DNA of 36,717 nt from positions 1 through 36,717 of IMG/VR virus record IMGVR_UViG_3300033144_003301; one strand, written 5' to 3'. The position numbers were made by a program, and so were the translations under genes. Positions 17,884 to 26,533 of the stretch are shown here, in pieces (positions within the stretch are counted from its first letter, which is position 1; every line of letters starts with the position of its first letter). The notes beneath the pieces were generated by a model, which was not told the DNA's origin, ran no database searches, and was given only the letters and a program-made list of their open reading frames with translations. The stretch is from a virus.

Positions 17884-18699
17884 TCAAACTTTTTCTTTAA
17901 CTTTTCCGAATTTAACACTAGGTTGTATAGAATTTTTAATTAAATATCTATTATAAAAAGTTTCTGTACACATACGAGGGATATCATAAAGTTCTGCTGA
18001 TTCACTAATATGAACTAACAAATCTTTTTTTAACTTTTCCCTCCTTTGTGGAGCTTTAAATAATATCTGACTTAATTCAGAATCATAAGGAGCGCTATGA
18101 AAATCAATTATACGTTCCTTATAACTATTATCAAGTTTAGAATATTTTCCTTTTCTAAAGAAATTAAAATTCTCATGGTACTCTTCTGGAATACTAAAAA
18201 CATACATAACTTGATATGGATCAACATCAAATGTTTTAACATAATGAGGATTATCTTCCAATTTAGTTTCAAAATCCTGATAAAATCTTTGTCCACTGAA
18301 TCTATAAAGTAAATAAATGTGGGGTCCACATAATTTATACTTTATATCTTCTACATCAACATAGCAGTTGGTAAACAAAGAGTTCCACCAGAAATAAGCT
18401 CTATCCTCCCCTAATACAGGGAGGATAAAGTAACTAGATTTAGATAATTCACACGCATGAAGAAAGAATCCATCTTCTATCTCTTGAATACTAAAAACCT
18501 TAAAAGGCTGTTTGAGATGAATCTGTTTTCCTATTTCAAATGATATATCATTAAATTCAACTTTTGTAATGTTATCTCCTTTCTTGTGTAGTTTTGCTTT
18601 ATATTTTTTTTTACATAATAGTTTTACTACACGAGCATTAATAGGATCTAATGTTACAAAAGAATCGTCATCTATTTTAAAACTGATCTTTTTCATCAT
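17884..18699 (-). CDS. Unknown protein, 271 aa
   Basis: I do not recognise this protein. It is soluble-looking and rich in Lys, Phe and Tyr, with no signal peptide, membrane helix or known catalytic motif. The N-terminal third looks beta-rich with alternating hydrophobic residues; the C-terminus is basic ('SVKFGKVKEKV'). Its ATG overlaps the TGA of the upstream nuclease gene by four bases (two ATGs in tandem at 18699 and 18696), so it is co-translated with that gene. Position between a PD-(D/E)XK nuclease and uracil-DNA glycosylase suggests a DNA-metabolism accessory role, but that is context only. Confidence 0.85.
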   Translation of the reverse strand: MMKKISFKIDDDSFVTLDPINARVVKLLCKKKYKAKLHKKGDNITKVEFNDISFEIGKQIHLKQPFKVFSIQEIEDGFFLHACELSKSSYFILPVLGEDRAYFWWNSLFTNCYVDVEDIKYKLCGPHIYLLYRFSGQRFYQDFETKLEDNPHYVKTFDVDPYQVMYVFSIPEEYHENFNFFRKGKYSKLDNSYKERIIDFHSAPYDSELSQILFKAPQRREKLKKDLLVHISESAELYDIPRMCTETFYNRYLIKNSIQPSVKFGKVKEKV

Positions 18700-19760
18700 A
18701 AATAATCTTCAAAAACATTTAAAGTAATCTTTCCTTTATCAAGATAAACCTTTTTTGGATAATCCCAAATATCTGTTTCTTGATGCCAAGCTAAATCCTC
18801 TAATAATTCTTGATAACCTCTTACAAGTTTACCGCTAGACTTTAAAGATCCACCATCCAATCCAACTCTTAAATCCATAGCACTCATTTGATAAATGAAT
18901 GGAGGATTATAGTCATTTTGTTCAGCTACTATAAACATTGTATTTTGTACAGAATAATCCTTAAAATCAGGATTATCACCAAAAACACGTACTGCTCCAT
19001 GAAAATACATAGATCCCTGTAAATAATATCTAAATTTAATATAACTATGCTCGAAGCTATAAACACTCTTAGCTGTAGTTTTTAAATCTATAATATAAAT
19101 TATTTTATTTACATGGTCTATTAAAAGAAGATCTATAAGACCTTTACAAGTCATGCCTTCCTCTTTCCATACTATAGGAACTTGCCACAAATGTTCAATA
19201 CCTTCACGCTCAACATCAGTAAAATATTCACAAGTAAAGTCATTAGTTTTAAGAGTTTCAACACAAGCTACAGCTTGTTCGTAATTCTCAAAGCTAATCA
19301 TTTCCTTCCCTATAGAAGATAGTAAAGACATAAAGAAATCTTGACCTCCTGTTTTTACTTTATTGAACAAGGTGTCTTCCTTCCAGGTCTGCCCATATCC
19401 CTCAAATTTAGCGTGTTTTAATATATCAGATTTAAAATCATCTAAAGCCAAAAAGGCTACTGTACCATTTTTACCTTTAGGATCATTTATATTTTCCACA
19501 TATTCATTGAATACCCCAGTAACAATATTCTTAATATTGTCACTAGGAAATTCGATAGAACATATATTATACTTTTTATCAAACTTTTCAGGTTCAGTTA
19601 ATAAACAATCAACTAAACTTCCAAATCTCATAAAAACTGTGGCTTCTTTATCACTTGATTCTTTCTTTTGCTTATAAAGTAAAGGAGAATAATCAAGATC
19701 ACCGAGACGAGAAGGAGAGGCTGCCTCTGTCTCTCTGAACTTATCGAACTCTACAATCAT
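18696..19760 (-). CDS. PD-(D/E)XK nuclease, RecB/Cas4-like exonuclease
   Basis: A 354-residue protein with the RecB-type nuclease pattern: 'FMRFGSLVDCLL' near the N-terminus; 'KGLIDLLLID' with Asp about 210; 'IYIIDLKTT' with Asp 225 and Lys 227 as the D-x-K catalytic pair; and 'YLQGSMYFHG' with the Gln of motif QxxxY about 248. Such enzymes process DNA ends in recombination or degrade host DNA. ATG 19760 is chosen because it follows the upstream TAG by four bases; the longer frame needs a TTG start inside the rIIB-like gene. It sits with rIIA/rIIB-like genes upstream and an unknown gene downstream. The fold call is strong; the exact substrate is unknown. Confidence 0.88.
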   Translation of the reverse strand: MIVEFDKFRETEAASPSRLGDLDYSPLLYKQKKESSDKEATVFMRFGSLVDCLLTEPEKFDKKYNICSIEFPSDNIKNIVTGVFNEYVENINDPKGKNGTVAFLALDDFKSDILKHAKFEGYGQTWKEDTLFNKVKTGGQDFFMSLLSSIGKEMISFENYEQAVACVETLKTNDFTCEYFTDVEREGIEHLWQVPIVWKEEGMTCKGLIDLLLIDHVNKIIYIIDLKTTAKSVYSFEHSYIKFRYYLQGSMYFHGAVRVFGDNPDFKDYSVQNTMFIVAEQNDYNPPFIYQMSAMDLRVGLDGGSLKSSGKLVRGYQELLEDLAWHQETDIWDYPKKVYLDKGKITLNVFEDYL

Positions 19761-19764
19761 TGTT

Positions 19765-20976
19765 CTATAATTCTTCGATTTCAAACATTTCTTCTTGCTC
19801 TATCTTATCGATATGCTCTCCAAAAGTTTTTATTATCTCTTTCTTCATTTCCAACCACTGACTATCAGTTAAAGCTGCATATTCAGAAGAATGATAAATA
19901 GAACCATTAACTCCAGCAAACGAAGAATGAACAAAATATTGAAGACATCTTATAGCTCCATCTGATTCATGAGATGCAGCAGGAACAGCTCCGACATGCA
20001 TAGGATCAACAAAAACATTATGCGTTACCGTAGTATCATGTTGATATCCTCTTATATAAGATAATCCTCCAACATGAAGCCCTTTAACACAAGAAGAATG
20101 ATTAGAAGTATTAACACAACTCCAATTTGGAAGTCTATGTGTACAACCAACTTTGATATGATGACCTGGTAGATCATTTTCTCCTCCTAATTCCTCACAA
20201 TAAAAAGAATCTCCACTTCCACCCATAACTGCAGGTTCAAATAATCTTTGTTCTACAAATTTAGGCTCATCATAACTGACAATTCCTGTATCTGGATCAA
20301 CTGTTTTTTTATATCTGTTCATTTCTACCACTTCTTCATCCTCATCAAGAGCATATTTTTTAAAGAGTTCTCGGGAAACCTTATAAGTACATAGTAAACC
20401 CTCTTGAGTTATTTTGACTTGGTAAACTGTAGCTCTTTCAGTAGCTACTTCTTCAGATAAACCTTCTTCTTCCATTAAATTCTTTACTACATCAGCGTGT
20501 ACATAAATAGCATTAATATAAGTAAATATTCTATCGGAAAAATCTGATTGAGCTTCCTTATTATATTTACGAAGAATTGGGTTTCTTAACCATCTTATCC
20601 AAAATTTAATCAAAGGTTGATGGTCTATTCCTTTATCTATAGAATCCTTAATTCTATTTACTAATTCAGTAGGCATAACAACTGAACTTACTATACCTTC
20701 CCCACCTCCTACTTTTAAATGGAAGTTTCCAGAAGCTTGGTTTACATAGATATCAGGACATTCAGATTCAATCATCTCTTTAAAGTTCTCTATAGTTAGA
20801 GCTTTAAATTCTTCAAGAATCTTATTCAACTTCTTTATAGAAGAAGCTTCATTGGCTTTCTTTTCCAGATCTAACATAGCAGAATATCTTTCGGGGCTAT
20901 AAGACACCCCGAAAGTTTCATTACCATAAGATCCAGTTAAAGAATCGCCTATACGATTAACTGTTATCATAGACAT
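19765..20976 (-). CDS. rIIB: rIIB-like protein
   Basis: A 403-residue protein resembling T4 rIIB. The C-terminal half holds the recognisable block: 'GLHVGGLSYIRGY' followed by 'VFVDPMHVGAVPA' and a 'AIRCLQYFV' strand, matching the rIIB pattern GLHVG...DPADV..VP...RV..Y. The N-terminal half contains 'GNFHLKVGGGEGIVSS' and a helical 'LIKFWIRWLRNP' segment, also in family style. In T4, rIIA and rIIB act together to resist exclusion by a lambda prophage; their biochemistry is poorly known. Here the rIIA-like gene lies just upstream, separated only by a 77-aa gene, supporting a joint function. Ends TAG; start ATG 20976, five bases after the upstream stop. Confidence 0.85.
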   Translation of the reverse strand: MSMITVNRIGDSLTGSYGNETFGVSYSPERYSAMLDLEKKANEASSIKKLNKILEEFKALTIENFKEMIESECPDIYVNQASGNFHLKVGGGEGIVSSVVMPTELVNRIKDSIDKGIDHQPLIKFWIRWLRNPILRKYNKEAQSDFSDRIFTYINAIYVHADVVKNLMEEEGLSEEVATERATVYQVKITQEGLLCTYKVSRELFKKYALDEDEEVVEMNRYKKTVDPDTGIVSYDEPKFVEQRLFEPAVMGGSGDSFYCEELGGENDLPGHHIKVGCTHRLPNWSCVNTSNHSSCVKGLHVGGLSYIRGYQHDTTVTHNVFVDPMHVGAVPAASHESDGAIRCLQYFVHSSFAGVNGSIYHSSEYAALTDSQWLEMKKEIIKTFGEHIDKIEQEEMFEIEEL

Positions 20977-20981
20977 TAGTT

Positions 20982-21215
20982 TTATTCATTAACTTCTGCT
21001 AAATCTTCTACAGGAGTTTCATTAAAATCATTTACTAACTCTATTTGATACTCTTTTGGAGTTCCTTTTTTCATTCCAAAAGCAATTAAAGCATCATTTA
21101 TCTCTGACGGTTTAACTTCAAATTTAGTAGCTAATTCAGCATTAGTCATACCAAGTCCTCTGTAAGTTGCTAGTTCTGTTTTTTTAAGAACTACTTTTCT
21201 AATTTTTGTTGCCAT
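20982..21215 (-). CDS. Small helix-turn-helix-like protein between rIIA and rIIB
   Basis: A 77-residue protein. Residues about 13-50 ('TELATYRGLGMTNAELATKF' and following) look like a helix-turn-helix: a G-M-T-N-A-E-L-A turn typical of 'is this factor bound' HTH folds, then a second helix ending 'ALIAFGMKK'. The C-terminal 25 residues are acidic. ATG 21215 is preceded by an A-rich leader and a 73-base gap. It lies between rIIB-like and rIIA-like genes, so it may regulate this cluster; that is an inference. No exact family assigned. Confidence 0.8.
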   Translation of the reverse strand: MATKIRKVVLKKTELATYRGLGMTNAELATKFEVKPSEINDALIAFGMKKGTPKEYQIELVNDFNETPVEDLAEVNE

Positions 21216-21265
21216 TTTTTTTAATTTTTAGCGATTAATAATTATATATAAATATACGAAAAATA

Positions 21266-21278
21266 AGGGACTTTCCCT
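21266..21278 (-). terminator. Terminator-like hairpin after the rIIA-like gene
   Basis: AGGGA (21266-21270) pairs with TCCCT (21274-21278) over a 3-base loop. On the minus strand the hairpin is followed by TATTTTTCG. It lies 10 bases after the rIIA-like TAG and about 50 bases before the next ATG. A short stem, so a weak or partial terminator. The following AT-rich stretch (21216-21260) could hold a promoter, but no clear consensus is visible. Confidence 0.5.
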
Positions 21279-21288
21279 CATATAAAGG

Positions 21289-23934
21289 CTACGTATAAGC
21301 CAGTTTATTTGTTTCTAAAATCTGCTTAATAAGTCCTTCTTGTTGCATAGTAATTTCTGCATAAGAAGAACCCTTATTAACAAGGTTATTAACATTGTTA
21401 AAAAGATCTTTTACAGGTTCAGCATACTCGATTAAAATCTGCAATTTATTATATATCTCTTGCTCTACAGCGATTGCGTTTTTAACATCGGGAATACCAA
21501 ACAACTCTTTACTCATTTTTAAAATGCCTTTATCATCTTCAGGATTTCCCTGAACATAAAGTTGCATCTCAAGAAGCTTATCAAAGAAAGGCATATGTTT
21601 TTTTGTAATATACTCTCCTCCATAGGAATGTCTACTATACTCAGTATAATGTTTAGTCCTATATTCTTTAAGCTCCTTATATATCTCTGCCATCTCAGCA
21701 TTAATACCAGAATAGTTATTGAAAAATTGTAAATCACTATCAATAACTTCATTTATTAAATTGGCCGTATGCCATTTGGTTAATCTATAATCCATAACTA
21801 TTGTATCTTTTATTAGGGTTTTGAAAAATCTATCTACATGACTAAATTCTTTTACATACTCAAGATTAGATAAACTCATCTTAAGTAATTTAAGATCGTC
21901 TCCATTGAAATCTTTCCCTCCACTCCAACTATGTATTTCATGACTTTCATAAAATCTTAAAAGATGTGCAACAGCATGTATCTTCTCAGTATCCTCATTA
22001 GAACCATAATAAATATCAGCATCTTCTTCCATAAGATCTGTTATTCTAGGCTCTATTTTGGTAAAAGTCCACCTCTTATTATCAGATCTTTGCTCATATC
22101 TTGGATACTGCGCTACTGTTCTTTTTTCAAACTGTCTTCTAAGCTCAGGAGTAAGTTCATCCTCCTCCTCTAACTTGCCTTCAGTCTCTTCAAAGTTTTC
22201 AGCCCAATCTTTAGGAACTTCATAAGCATCATAATCATATATATTAGGATGTTTTTCCTTCAAAGCTTTCTCAAAATACTTTTTCAAATATTCAAAAACT
22301 TTAATGTACTTATCTTCTATTTTCTTAGTCCATTCCTTCCTCTGTTCTTTATAAGTCTCCGCTACTTTGTCTAAAGATTTATCAAAATCATTGATTTCAA
22401 TAACAGTCATATCTCCCTTTATAGAAGTTATATACATATCCTTAGTACGAGCAGTTGTTCCTTTCTTAATAAAAACATGGTCTGCTCTAAAGCCACTCCA
22501 ATATTCTACAACATCTCGCTGAATTATATCTCTCTTTTTCTGATGATCATAGACTTTACGAAACTTCTTCACAGTAAATCCCCAAAACAAATCTTTAACA
22601 TTACGATAAGTTATATTGGGAAATTTAGGAAACTTAGGTTTAAGGCTGCTAGCCTCAACCAATCTACACATTCTAGATAAAGTTGGATCATTACTCACAT
22701 TAGATATAACTTGTATACAATTATTTAACCAGTCAAGAAAATCTTCTTGATCTAATTTAGAACTAATTATATCATTAGCTTCTTCAAGAACCTCATTAAA
22801 TTTACTCTTTATAAATTGTCTGGTATGATCATCCCAAATAACAGCTTCCCTAGATGGTGTAACACTTACTCCATCTTGAAGAACTATTTCTTTTTGAGTC
22901 TTTTCGTCAAACATAGTAGATCTAACTGGACACTTTACTCCCACATTACCATAGAGTTGTTCCATTTCTAATTCTCTAAAATCAATATAACCATAACATA
23001 CACCAGTTCTATTCTCAGCATCATCACCTTTTACAATAATAATATGAGGTCTACTGAATTGTCTGTTATCTGAAATAATAATGTTATCAGAATTATATGT
23101 AACATCCGCAAGAAAATCTATATCTGTTTCATCTCCATCCTCTTCAATATATTGAAATCTTACATCTTTAAAATAAAGTAGCTGAGATTTTACAGCATCT
23201 TTAAATTTAGATCTATGATGTCTTTTTGCTGGAACTATAACTTTAGTAAAGTTCTTATGCTTAACCTCTTCATAATATACTTTAGTACCATCAGAAAGAG
23301 TAATAAACTTATTTTTCTTTTTAGTTGCCAAATTGAATTTACCTATAACAAAATCTGTCTTATAGGCATAACAATTCATTGCGAATTTTTTACCATTATG
23401 AACAGTTATTATAGAAAAGTAATCACATCTTAAAGATAAAGCAGCCTTAGCTCCTAATCCCCAAGCACCTAACACAGCTCTATTATTTCTTTTAGTAGAA
23501 AATCCTAAAGAAACAATTCCCTCTAATCTAGACTCTCCAATTCCTACTCCATAATCTGTAACCGTAAACTCATCACAAAATCCAACTCCTTCTTTTTCTA
23601 TATAAACGATATCAACGTGATTATTACTTTGATCAAGATGATCTAAATTGTAATAGGTTGGAGCCCAGTTACTATCTTTATATTGATCTCCATCTCTTGT
23701 AATAAAATACTTTCCTGGATTTGCTTTCCTTTTAAGTATTTCTGTAGCAATCTCTTTTTCTCTTTGAGAATCGACAGCATTAGATACTAGCTCTCTTACT
23801 GTACTCTCTTCAGGCTTTTGATATTGAGTTGCTTGTAAAATATCAAAAACCATTTTCTTAGCGCCTTCGTCAATCTTCTTTTTATGACCAACTGCACCTT
23901 GAATCTTATTAATTTCTATCTCTTGTATTGCCAT
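21289..23934 (-). CDS. rIIA: rIIA-like protein with GHKL ATPase domain
   Basis: An 881-residue protein. The N-terminus has a GHKL (gyrase/Hsp90/histidine kinase/MutL) ATP site: N-box 'ELVSNAVDSQ' (Glu48, Asn52, Asp55), G1 box 'DYGVGIG' (127-133), and a Gly-rich lid 'GAWGLGAKAAL' (about 157-166). This is the known arrangement of T4 rIIA and its phage relatives. The remaining 650 residues are Lys/Glu/Tyr-rich and mostly helical, with no second enzyme motif visible. It overlaps the upstream gene by 26 bases and ends TAG. Together with the rIIB-like gene it probably counters host or prophage exclusion or stabilises the replicating chromosome near the membrane; the second point is inference. The ATPase assignment is strong, the rIIA label is backed by the neighbouring rIIB-like gene. 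Confidence 0.9.
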   Translation of the reverse strand: MAIQEIEINKIQGAVGHKKKIDEGAKKMVFDILQATQYQKPEESTVRELVSNAVDSQREKEIATEILKRKANPGKYFITRDGDQYKDSNWAPTYYNLDHLDQSNNHVDIVYIEKEGVGFCDEFTVTDYGVGIGESRLEGIVSLGFSTKRNNRAVLGAWGLGAKAALSLRCDYFSIITVHNGKKFAMNCYAYKTDFVIGKFNLATKKKNKFITLSDGTKVYYEEVKHKNFTKVIVPAKRHHRSKFKDAVKSQLLYFKDVRFQYIEEDGDETDIDFLADVTYNSDNIIISDNRQFSRPHIIIVKGDDAENRTGVCYGYIDFRELEMEQLYGNVGVKCPVRSTMFDEKTQKEIVLQDGVSVTPSREAVIWDDHTRQFIKSKFNEVLEEANDIISSKLDQEDFLDWLNNCIQVISNVSNDPTLSRMCRLVEASSLKPKFPKFPNITYRNVKDLFWGFTVKKFRKVYDHQKKRDIIQRDVVEYWSGFRADHVFIKKGTTARTKDMYITSIKGDMTVIEINDFDKSLDKVAETYKEQRKEWTKKIEDKYIKVFEYLKKYFEKALKEKHPNIYDYDAYEVPKDWAENFEETEGKLEEEDELTPELRRQFEKRTVAQYPRYEQRSDNKRWTFTKIEPRITDLMEEDADIYYGSNEDTEKIHAVAHLLRFYESHEIHSWSGGKDFNGDDLKLLKMSLSNLEYVKEFSHVDRFFKTLIKDTIVMDYRLTKWHTANLINEVIDSDLQFFNNYSGINAEMAEIYKELKEYRTKHYTEYSRHSYGGEYITKKHMPFFDKLLEMQLYVQGNPEDDKGILKMSKELFGIPDVKNAIAVEQEIYNKLQILIEYAEPVKDLFNNVNNLVNKGSSYAEITMQQEGLIKQILETNKLAYT

Positions 23935-24265
23935 TTTTTATTAAATTAAATAGTTTATCATATATTATTTGCCGTGTTTCTGGAAGTGATTCTTTACTTA
24001 TTATTACTAATCTACATTTTCTATAAGCTTGTATACGTTCAGGATATATTCTTCCATTCTTCTTTATAGCTTCTATCATATATTCTTCTAACCCAATAAA
24101 CTCAGGATTTCCTATCCAATGTATTAGTTTACCATCATTATCTTTATAGCTAGAACTACTATATCCTAAAAATAGATTAATTGTCATTCCTCCACCACTC
24201 CAACCTACAGCAACGATATCCCCAAATTTTAAGGGCCTATCGCATAAGTCTAACATTTCTTTCAT
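23909..24265 (-). CDS. Unknown protein, 118 aa
   Basis: Not recognised. The N-terminal part ('PLKFGDIVAVGWSGGGMTIN') reads like a small beta-barrel (SH3-like) start, with a pattern common in small phage proteins; the C-terminal part is helical and basic. The ATG at 24265 overlaps the TAA of the RusA-like gene by one base, and the end overlaps the rIIA-like start by 26 bases, so it is co-expressed with both. No catalytic residues can be proposed. Confidence 0.8.
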   Translation of the reverse strand: MKEMLDLCDRPLKFGDIVAVGWSGGGMTINLFLGYSSSSYKDNDGKLIHWIGNPEFIGLEEYMIEAIKKNGRIYPERIQAYRKCRLVIISKESLPETRQIIYDKLFNLIKNGNTRDRN

Positions 24266-24702
24266 TATTTATAAATTTTAATCCATACTCCTGGATTCTC
24301 TTTATTATAAGAATACCAGACATTTTCTTTCTTATAAGGAAAAGGAATTAAATTATCCATATCATCTTCAGGTATAAAATCATGCGCTACCATAAGATCT
24401 GCAAGAATCTGAACTGCATTATGAAAATCAAATTTATGTTTTGATCCTCTTACAAAATGAAATCCTATCTTATAAGGAGGTTCTCCAATCATTATAGGAC
24501 GAAAGAATTTTCTATTTTTAGCAAATTCATTGTCCCGTGTTTTATAACCTGTCACTGTCTTCTCTCTAACAGAATACTTTACTATACCTTGTTTCTGAAG
24601 GTATTTTCTAACTGTCTTTGATGCAAATACTCCTCTAGTAGTCTTTATCTTACTATTCTTTAGAGAAGGGACGTTTCCTGGTACGAATAACTCGTGCTTC
24701 AT
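24265..24702 (-). CDS. RusA-like Holliday junction resolvase
   Basis: A 145-residue protein. It starts 'MKHELFVPGNVPSLKNSK', matching the RusA family start (hydrophobic strand, P-G, P-S-x-N/K). The metal-binding region 'KHKFDFHNAVQILADLMVAHDFIPEDD' segment lies at about residues 88-114: Asp92, Asp102 and Asp113/114 are candidates. RusA cuts four-way junctions made by recombination or replication. Odd: the usual D-x-D-N reads D-F-H-N, so the second acidic residue is replaced by His, which may weaken or alter metal binding. The start is fixed by the family N-terminus, despite a 50-base overlap with the upstream gene. Confidence 0.75.
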   Translation of the reverse strand: MKHELFVPGNVPSLKNSKIKTTRGVFASKTVRKYLQKQGIVKYSVREKTVTGYKTRDNEFAKNRKFFRPIMIGEPPYKIGFHFVRGSKHKFDFHNAVQILADLMVAHDFIPEDDMDNLIPFPYKKENVWYSYNKENPGVWIKIYK

Positions 24703-24895
24703 TTCCTATTATATTTTTTTGTGCTAAATCTTGCCACTCAGTATAAAGTTGATTCTTTTCAACATCCGCCCCCCTGGTATCATCCAGCATACGGCCCACA
24801 AGAGGGTCTCCCCTCTCAGCCATTTCCTGTATTCCAAAAGGATTGTTAGGGTATAGATCTACTACCTTCTGTATAAAAGTATTTGTATACTTCAT
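24653..24895 (-). CDS. Unknown protein, 80 aa
   Basis: Not recognised. A charged, soluble small protein ('YPNNPFGIQEMAERGDPLVG' in the middle, basic tail 'RTRKRPFSKE'). It starts at ATG 24895 and overlaps the upstream primase end by 50 bases (24846-24895) and the RusA-like start by 50 bases. The long overlaps on both sides reduce certainty, but the frame is intact and its codons are phage-like. It may be an accessory factor of the replication genes. Confidence 0.6.
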   Translation of the reverse strand: MKYTNTFIQKVVDLYPNNPFGIQEMAERGDPLVGRMLDDTRGADVEKNQLYTEWQDLAQKNIIGNEARVIRTRKRPFSKE

Positions 24896-25877
24896 TTTTT
24901 ACTATTTTTAAAGAATTAATACCATATTTCTTAACATAATCACTTACATCTTTCGCTCCAAATTCTGGAGTAAACATAAAAGGAGTTATGTCATACAATT
25001 TTTTCATACGATTAGCAGAAACTATTCCTCTATAATCGTAATCATAATTTGAAATAATTATTTCAAACCTTTCTTTTAATTCAGATATAATCTCAACTGA
25101 AGGAATGGTCCCCTCACTTTGTGGAGCTATAGAGGGTACCCCTATAGAATCTAATACTACAATATCCTTCATACTTTTAGTGATGACTACTACCTTCCCT
25201 GTTTGGGGAAGTTGTTTCCATCCTTGTATAATATCCGTTGAGGCATTAGACAACCATTTGAACTCTTCATTATACGGTTGATATATCTTATAGACATAAT
25301 CACCGAAATGATAACAATAAATACATTCATCTTTTTTAAATTTAAACCATTTGTTATTTACTTTTAATGCTTCTACAGGGCTGATATTAAACTTTCTTAA
25401 CTGAGCTACAGTAACTCCATAACTTCCCCAAAATTTTTTATCAGAACTAGCATTCCATTCTCTTCGACAAACTCGTATACTACATGTTATTTGTAACTTA
25501 TCTACGTCTACTCCAGAAGCTTTTCCCACATATCCTTTAGTAAGATTTCTTTTAGGTAAGGGTCCATCATTAAGACCTAAATTGAAATCATAATCTATGC
25601 ATTTCAAAGCTCCTATAAAGCTCAAATTATACATCTGCATTACAAGATCAAAGCAACTTCCGCTATCTCCTGTTCCATGGTCTTTAAATAAGATTTTCCT
25701 TACTGTATTAGGACTTCTATAAATATCAAAGGAAGGTTGAGAGTCCTTTCTCAAAGGAGAACGGACAGTACCCAATTTAAAACCTTTTCCTATATAATAT
25801 TTAAAGATATCATACTCTGTCACACACTTGAGAATCTCTTGAATTGTAAGTTGCTTTACATTTTTAGTTCCATACAT
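24846..25877 (-). CDS. DnaG-type (toprim) primase
   Basis: A 343-residue protein that would make RNA primers for replication. Residues about 40-95 ('SPLRKDSQPSFDIY', then 'DHGTGDSGSCFDLVMQMY') follow the layout of the DnaG zinc-binding domain, but the zinc ligands are missing. The toprim part has 'VVVITKSMKDIVVLDSIG' (about 229-246), in the place of the usual 'EG..D' motif, and 'NYDYDYRG' (277-284), the D-x-D-x-x-G metal motif. The conserved Glu is replaced by Lys-Ser; similar TKS-x-KD forms are known to me from other phage primases. ATG 25877 lies 16 bases after a strong hairpin. Upstream is the SSB-like gene; a joint primosome with the DnaB-type helicase at 27923 is likely. Confidence 0.85.
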   Translation of the reverse strand: MYGTKNVKQLTIQEILKCVTEYDIFKYYIGKGFKLGTVRSPLRKDSQPSFDIYRSPNTVRKILFKDHGTGDSGSCFDLVMQMYNLSFIGALKCIDYDFNLGLNDGPLPKRNLTKGYVGKASGVDVDKLQITCSIRVCRREWNASSDKKFWGSYGVTVAQLRKFNISPVEALKVNNKWFKFKKDECIYCYHFGDYVYKIYQPYNEEFKWLSNASTDIIQGWKQLPQTGKVVVITKSMKDIVVLDSIGVPSIAPQSEGTIPSVEIISELKERFEIIISNYDYDYRGIVSANRMKKLYDITPFMFTPEFGAKDVSDYVKKYGINSLKIVKNEVYKYFYTEGSRSIP

Positions 25878-25893
25878 ATTTGTAGAAAAAGGA

Positions 25894-25911
25894 AAGGGGC
25901 CGAAGCCCCTT
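25894..25911 (-). terminator. Strong hairpin (UUCG loop) between SSB-like gene and primase
   Basis: Minus-strand reading: AAGGGGC-TTCG-GCCCCTT, a perfect 7-bp stem closed by the very stable UUCG tetraloop, then TCCTTTTTC. It begins 21 bases after the SSB-like stop and ends 16 bases before the primase ATG. It looks like an intrinsic terminator or a 3'-end stabiliser that lowers primase relative to SSB expression. Confidence 0.85.
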
Positions 25912-25932
25912 AAACAAACAAATAAAACTTAA

Positions 25933-26508
25933 CTAGAAAGGATCCCCATCAGTTACAGCTTCAGGAGTATCTACTCCATTCATTTCAAAATCTGCAGTAG
26001 GAAGAGCTTTATAATCCCATTTATTACTTCTATCGAATTTAAGCTTACTTACCTCATCAGTTACAGGAGTATATTCAGCTCCGTCTTTCGTAGCTTCAGC
26101 AAATGGAGGTAAACCAATATTTGCTTTATCCCAACTACCTTTTCCTTCTTTTCCTTCTATCTCTTCACCAATAAACTTAACTCTAAGAACTTTATTCTTA
26201 AGAGCTTTAGTTAAATTAGTGCCGTAATCTTCAAGATTATCTGCCTCAATTTTATCAAGAGTCTCTGCCTTGATACACTTAGTAGCTAGATGTTTAATCT
26301 TCTCTAAAGATTTACCCATAGCTTTCTCTGACATATAAAAAGCCGCTTCAGCTATTTTACCTTCTTTGGTTTCAAAAAAGAAAGTTAACCGTGGAGAATA
26401 TCCTTCTGGTTCTTCTCCCTTAACGTCCTTTACCTTTACGATATGGACTCCTGGTTCGAGAAATTTACTTTCGAACACTTTTTCTTCTGTGTTTTTTGTA
26501 CTATACAT
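25933..26508 (-). CDS. Putative single-stranded DNA-binding protein
   Basis: A 191-residue protein. The core ('GVHIVKVKDVKGEEPEG', 'LTFFFETKEGKIAEAAFYMS', 'KVLRVKFIGEEIEG') is beta-rich like an OB-type or related phage ssDNA-binding fold. The C-terminal 25 residues are disordered and acidic, ending 'DGDPF', like the SSB tail (D-D-I-P-F) that docks partner proteins. The gene lies directly downstream of a Sak4-like ATPase, an arrangement seen with phage recombinases and their SSBs. ATG 26508 is preferred over the longer frame, which would overlap the ATPase gene. Function is from tail, size and neighbours; the fold is not proven. Confidence 0.7.
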   Translation of the reverse strand: MYSTKNTEEKVFESKFLEPGVHIVKVKDVKGEEPEGYSPRLTFFFETKEGKIAEAAFYMSEKAMGKSLEKIKHLATKCIKAETLDKIEADNLEDYGTNLTKALKNKVLRVKFIGEEIEGKEGKGSWDKANIGLPPFAEATKDGAEYTPVTDEVSKLKFDRSNKWDYKALPTADFEMNGVDTPEAVTDGDPF

Positions 26509-26533
26509 ACACTTTTTTTTAAAAATTAATAGT

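Noticed and set aside
17877-17918. GTG start extending uracil-DNA glycosylase by 14 residues
   Set aside because: It would overlap the upstream gene by 35 bases, while ATG 17876 is 7 bases after its stop; the family core is complete without it.
21216-21265. Promoter before the 77-aa HTH gene
   Set aside because: The stretch is AT-rich throughout and no convincing -33 TTTG / -7 TAnnTTTG pair could be placed, so no promoter is called.
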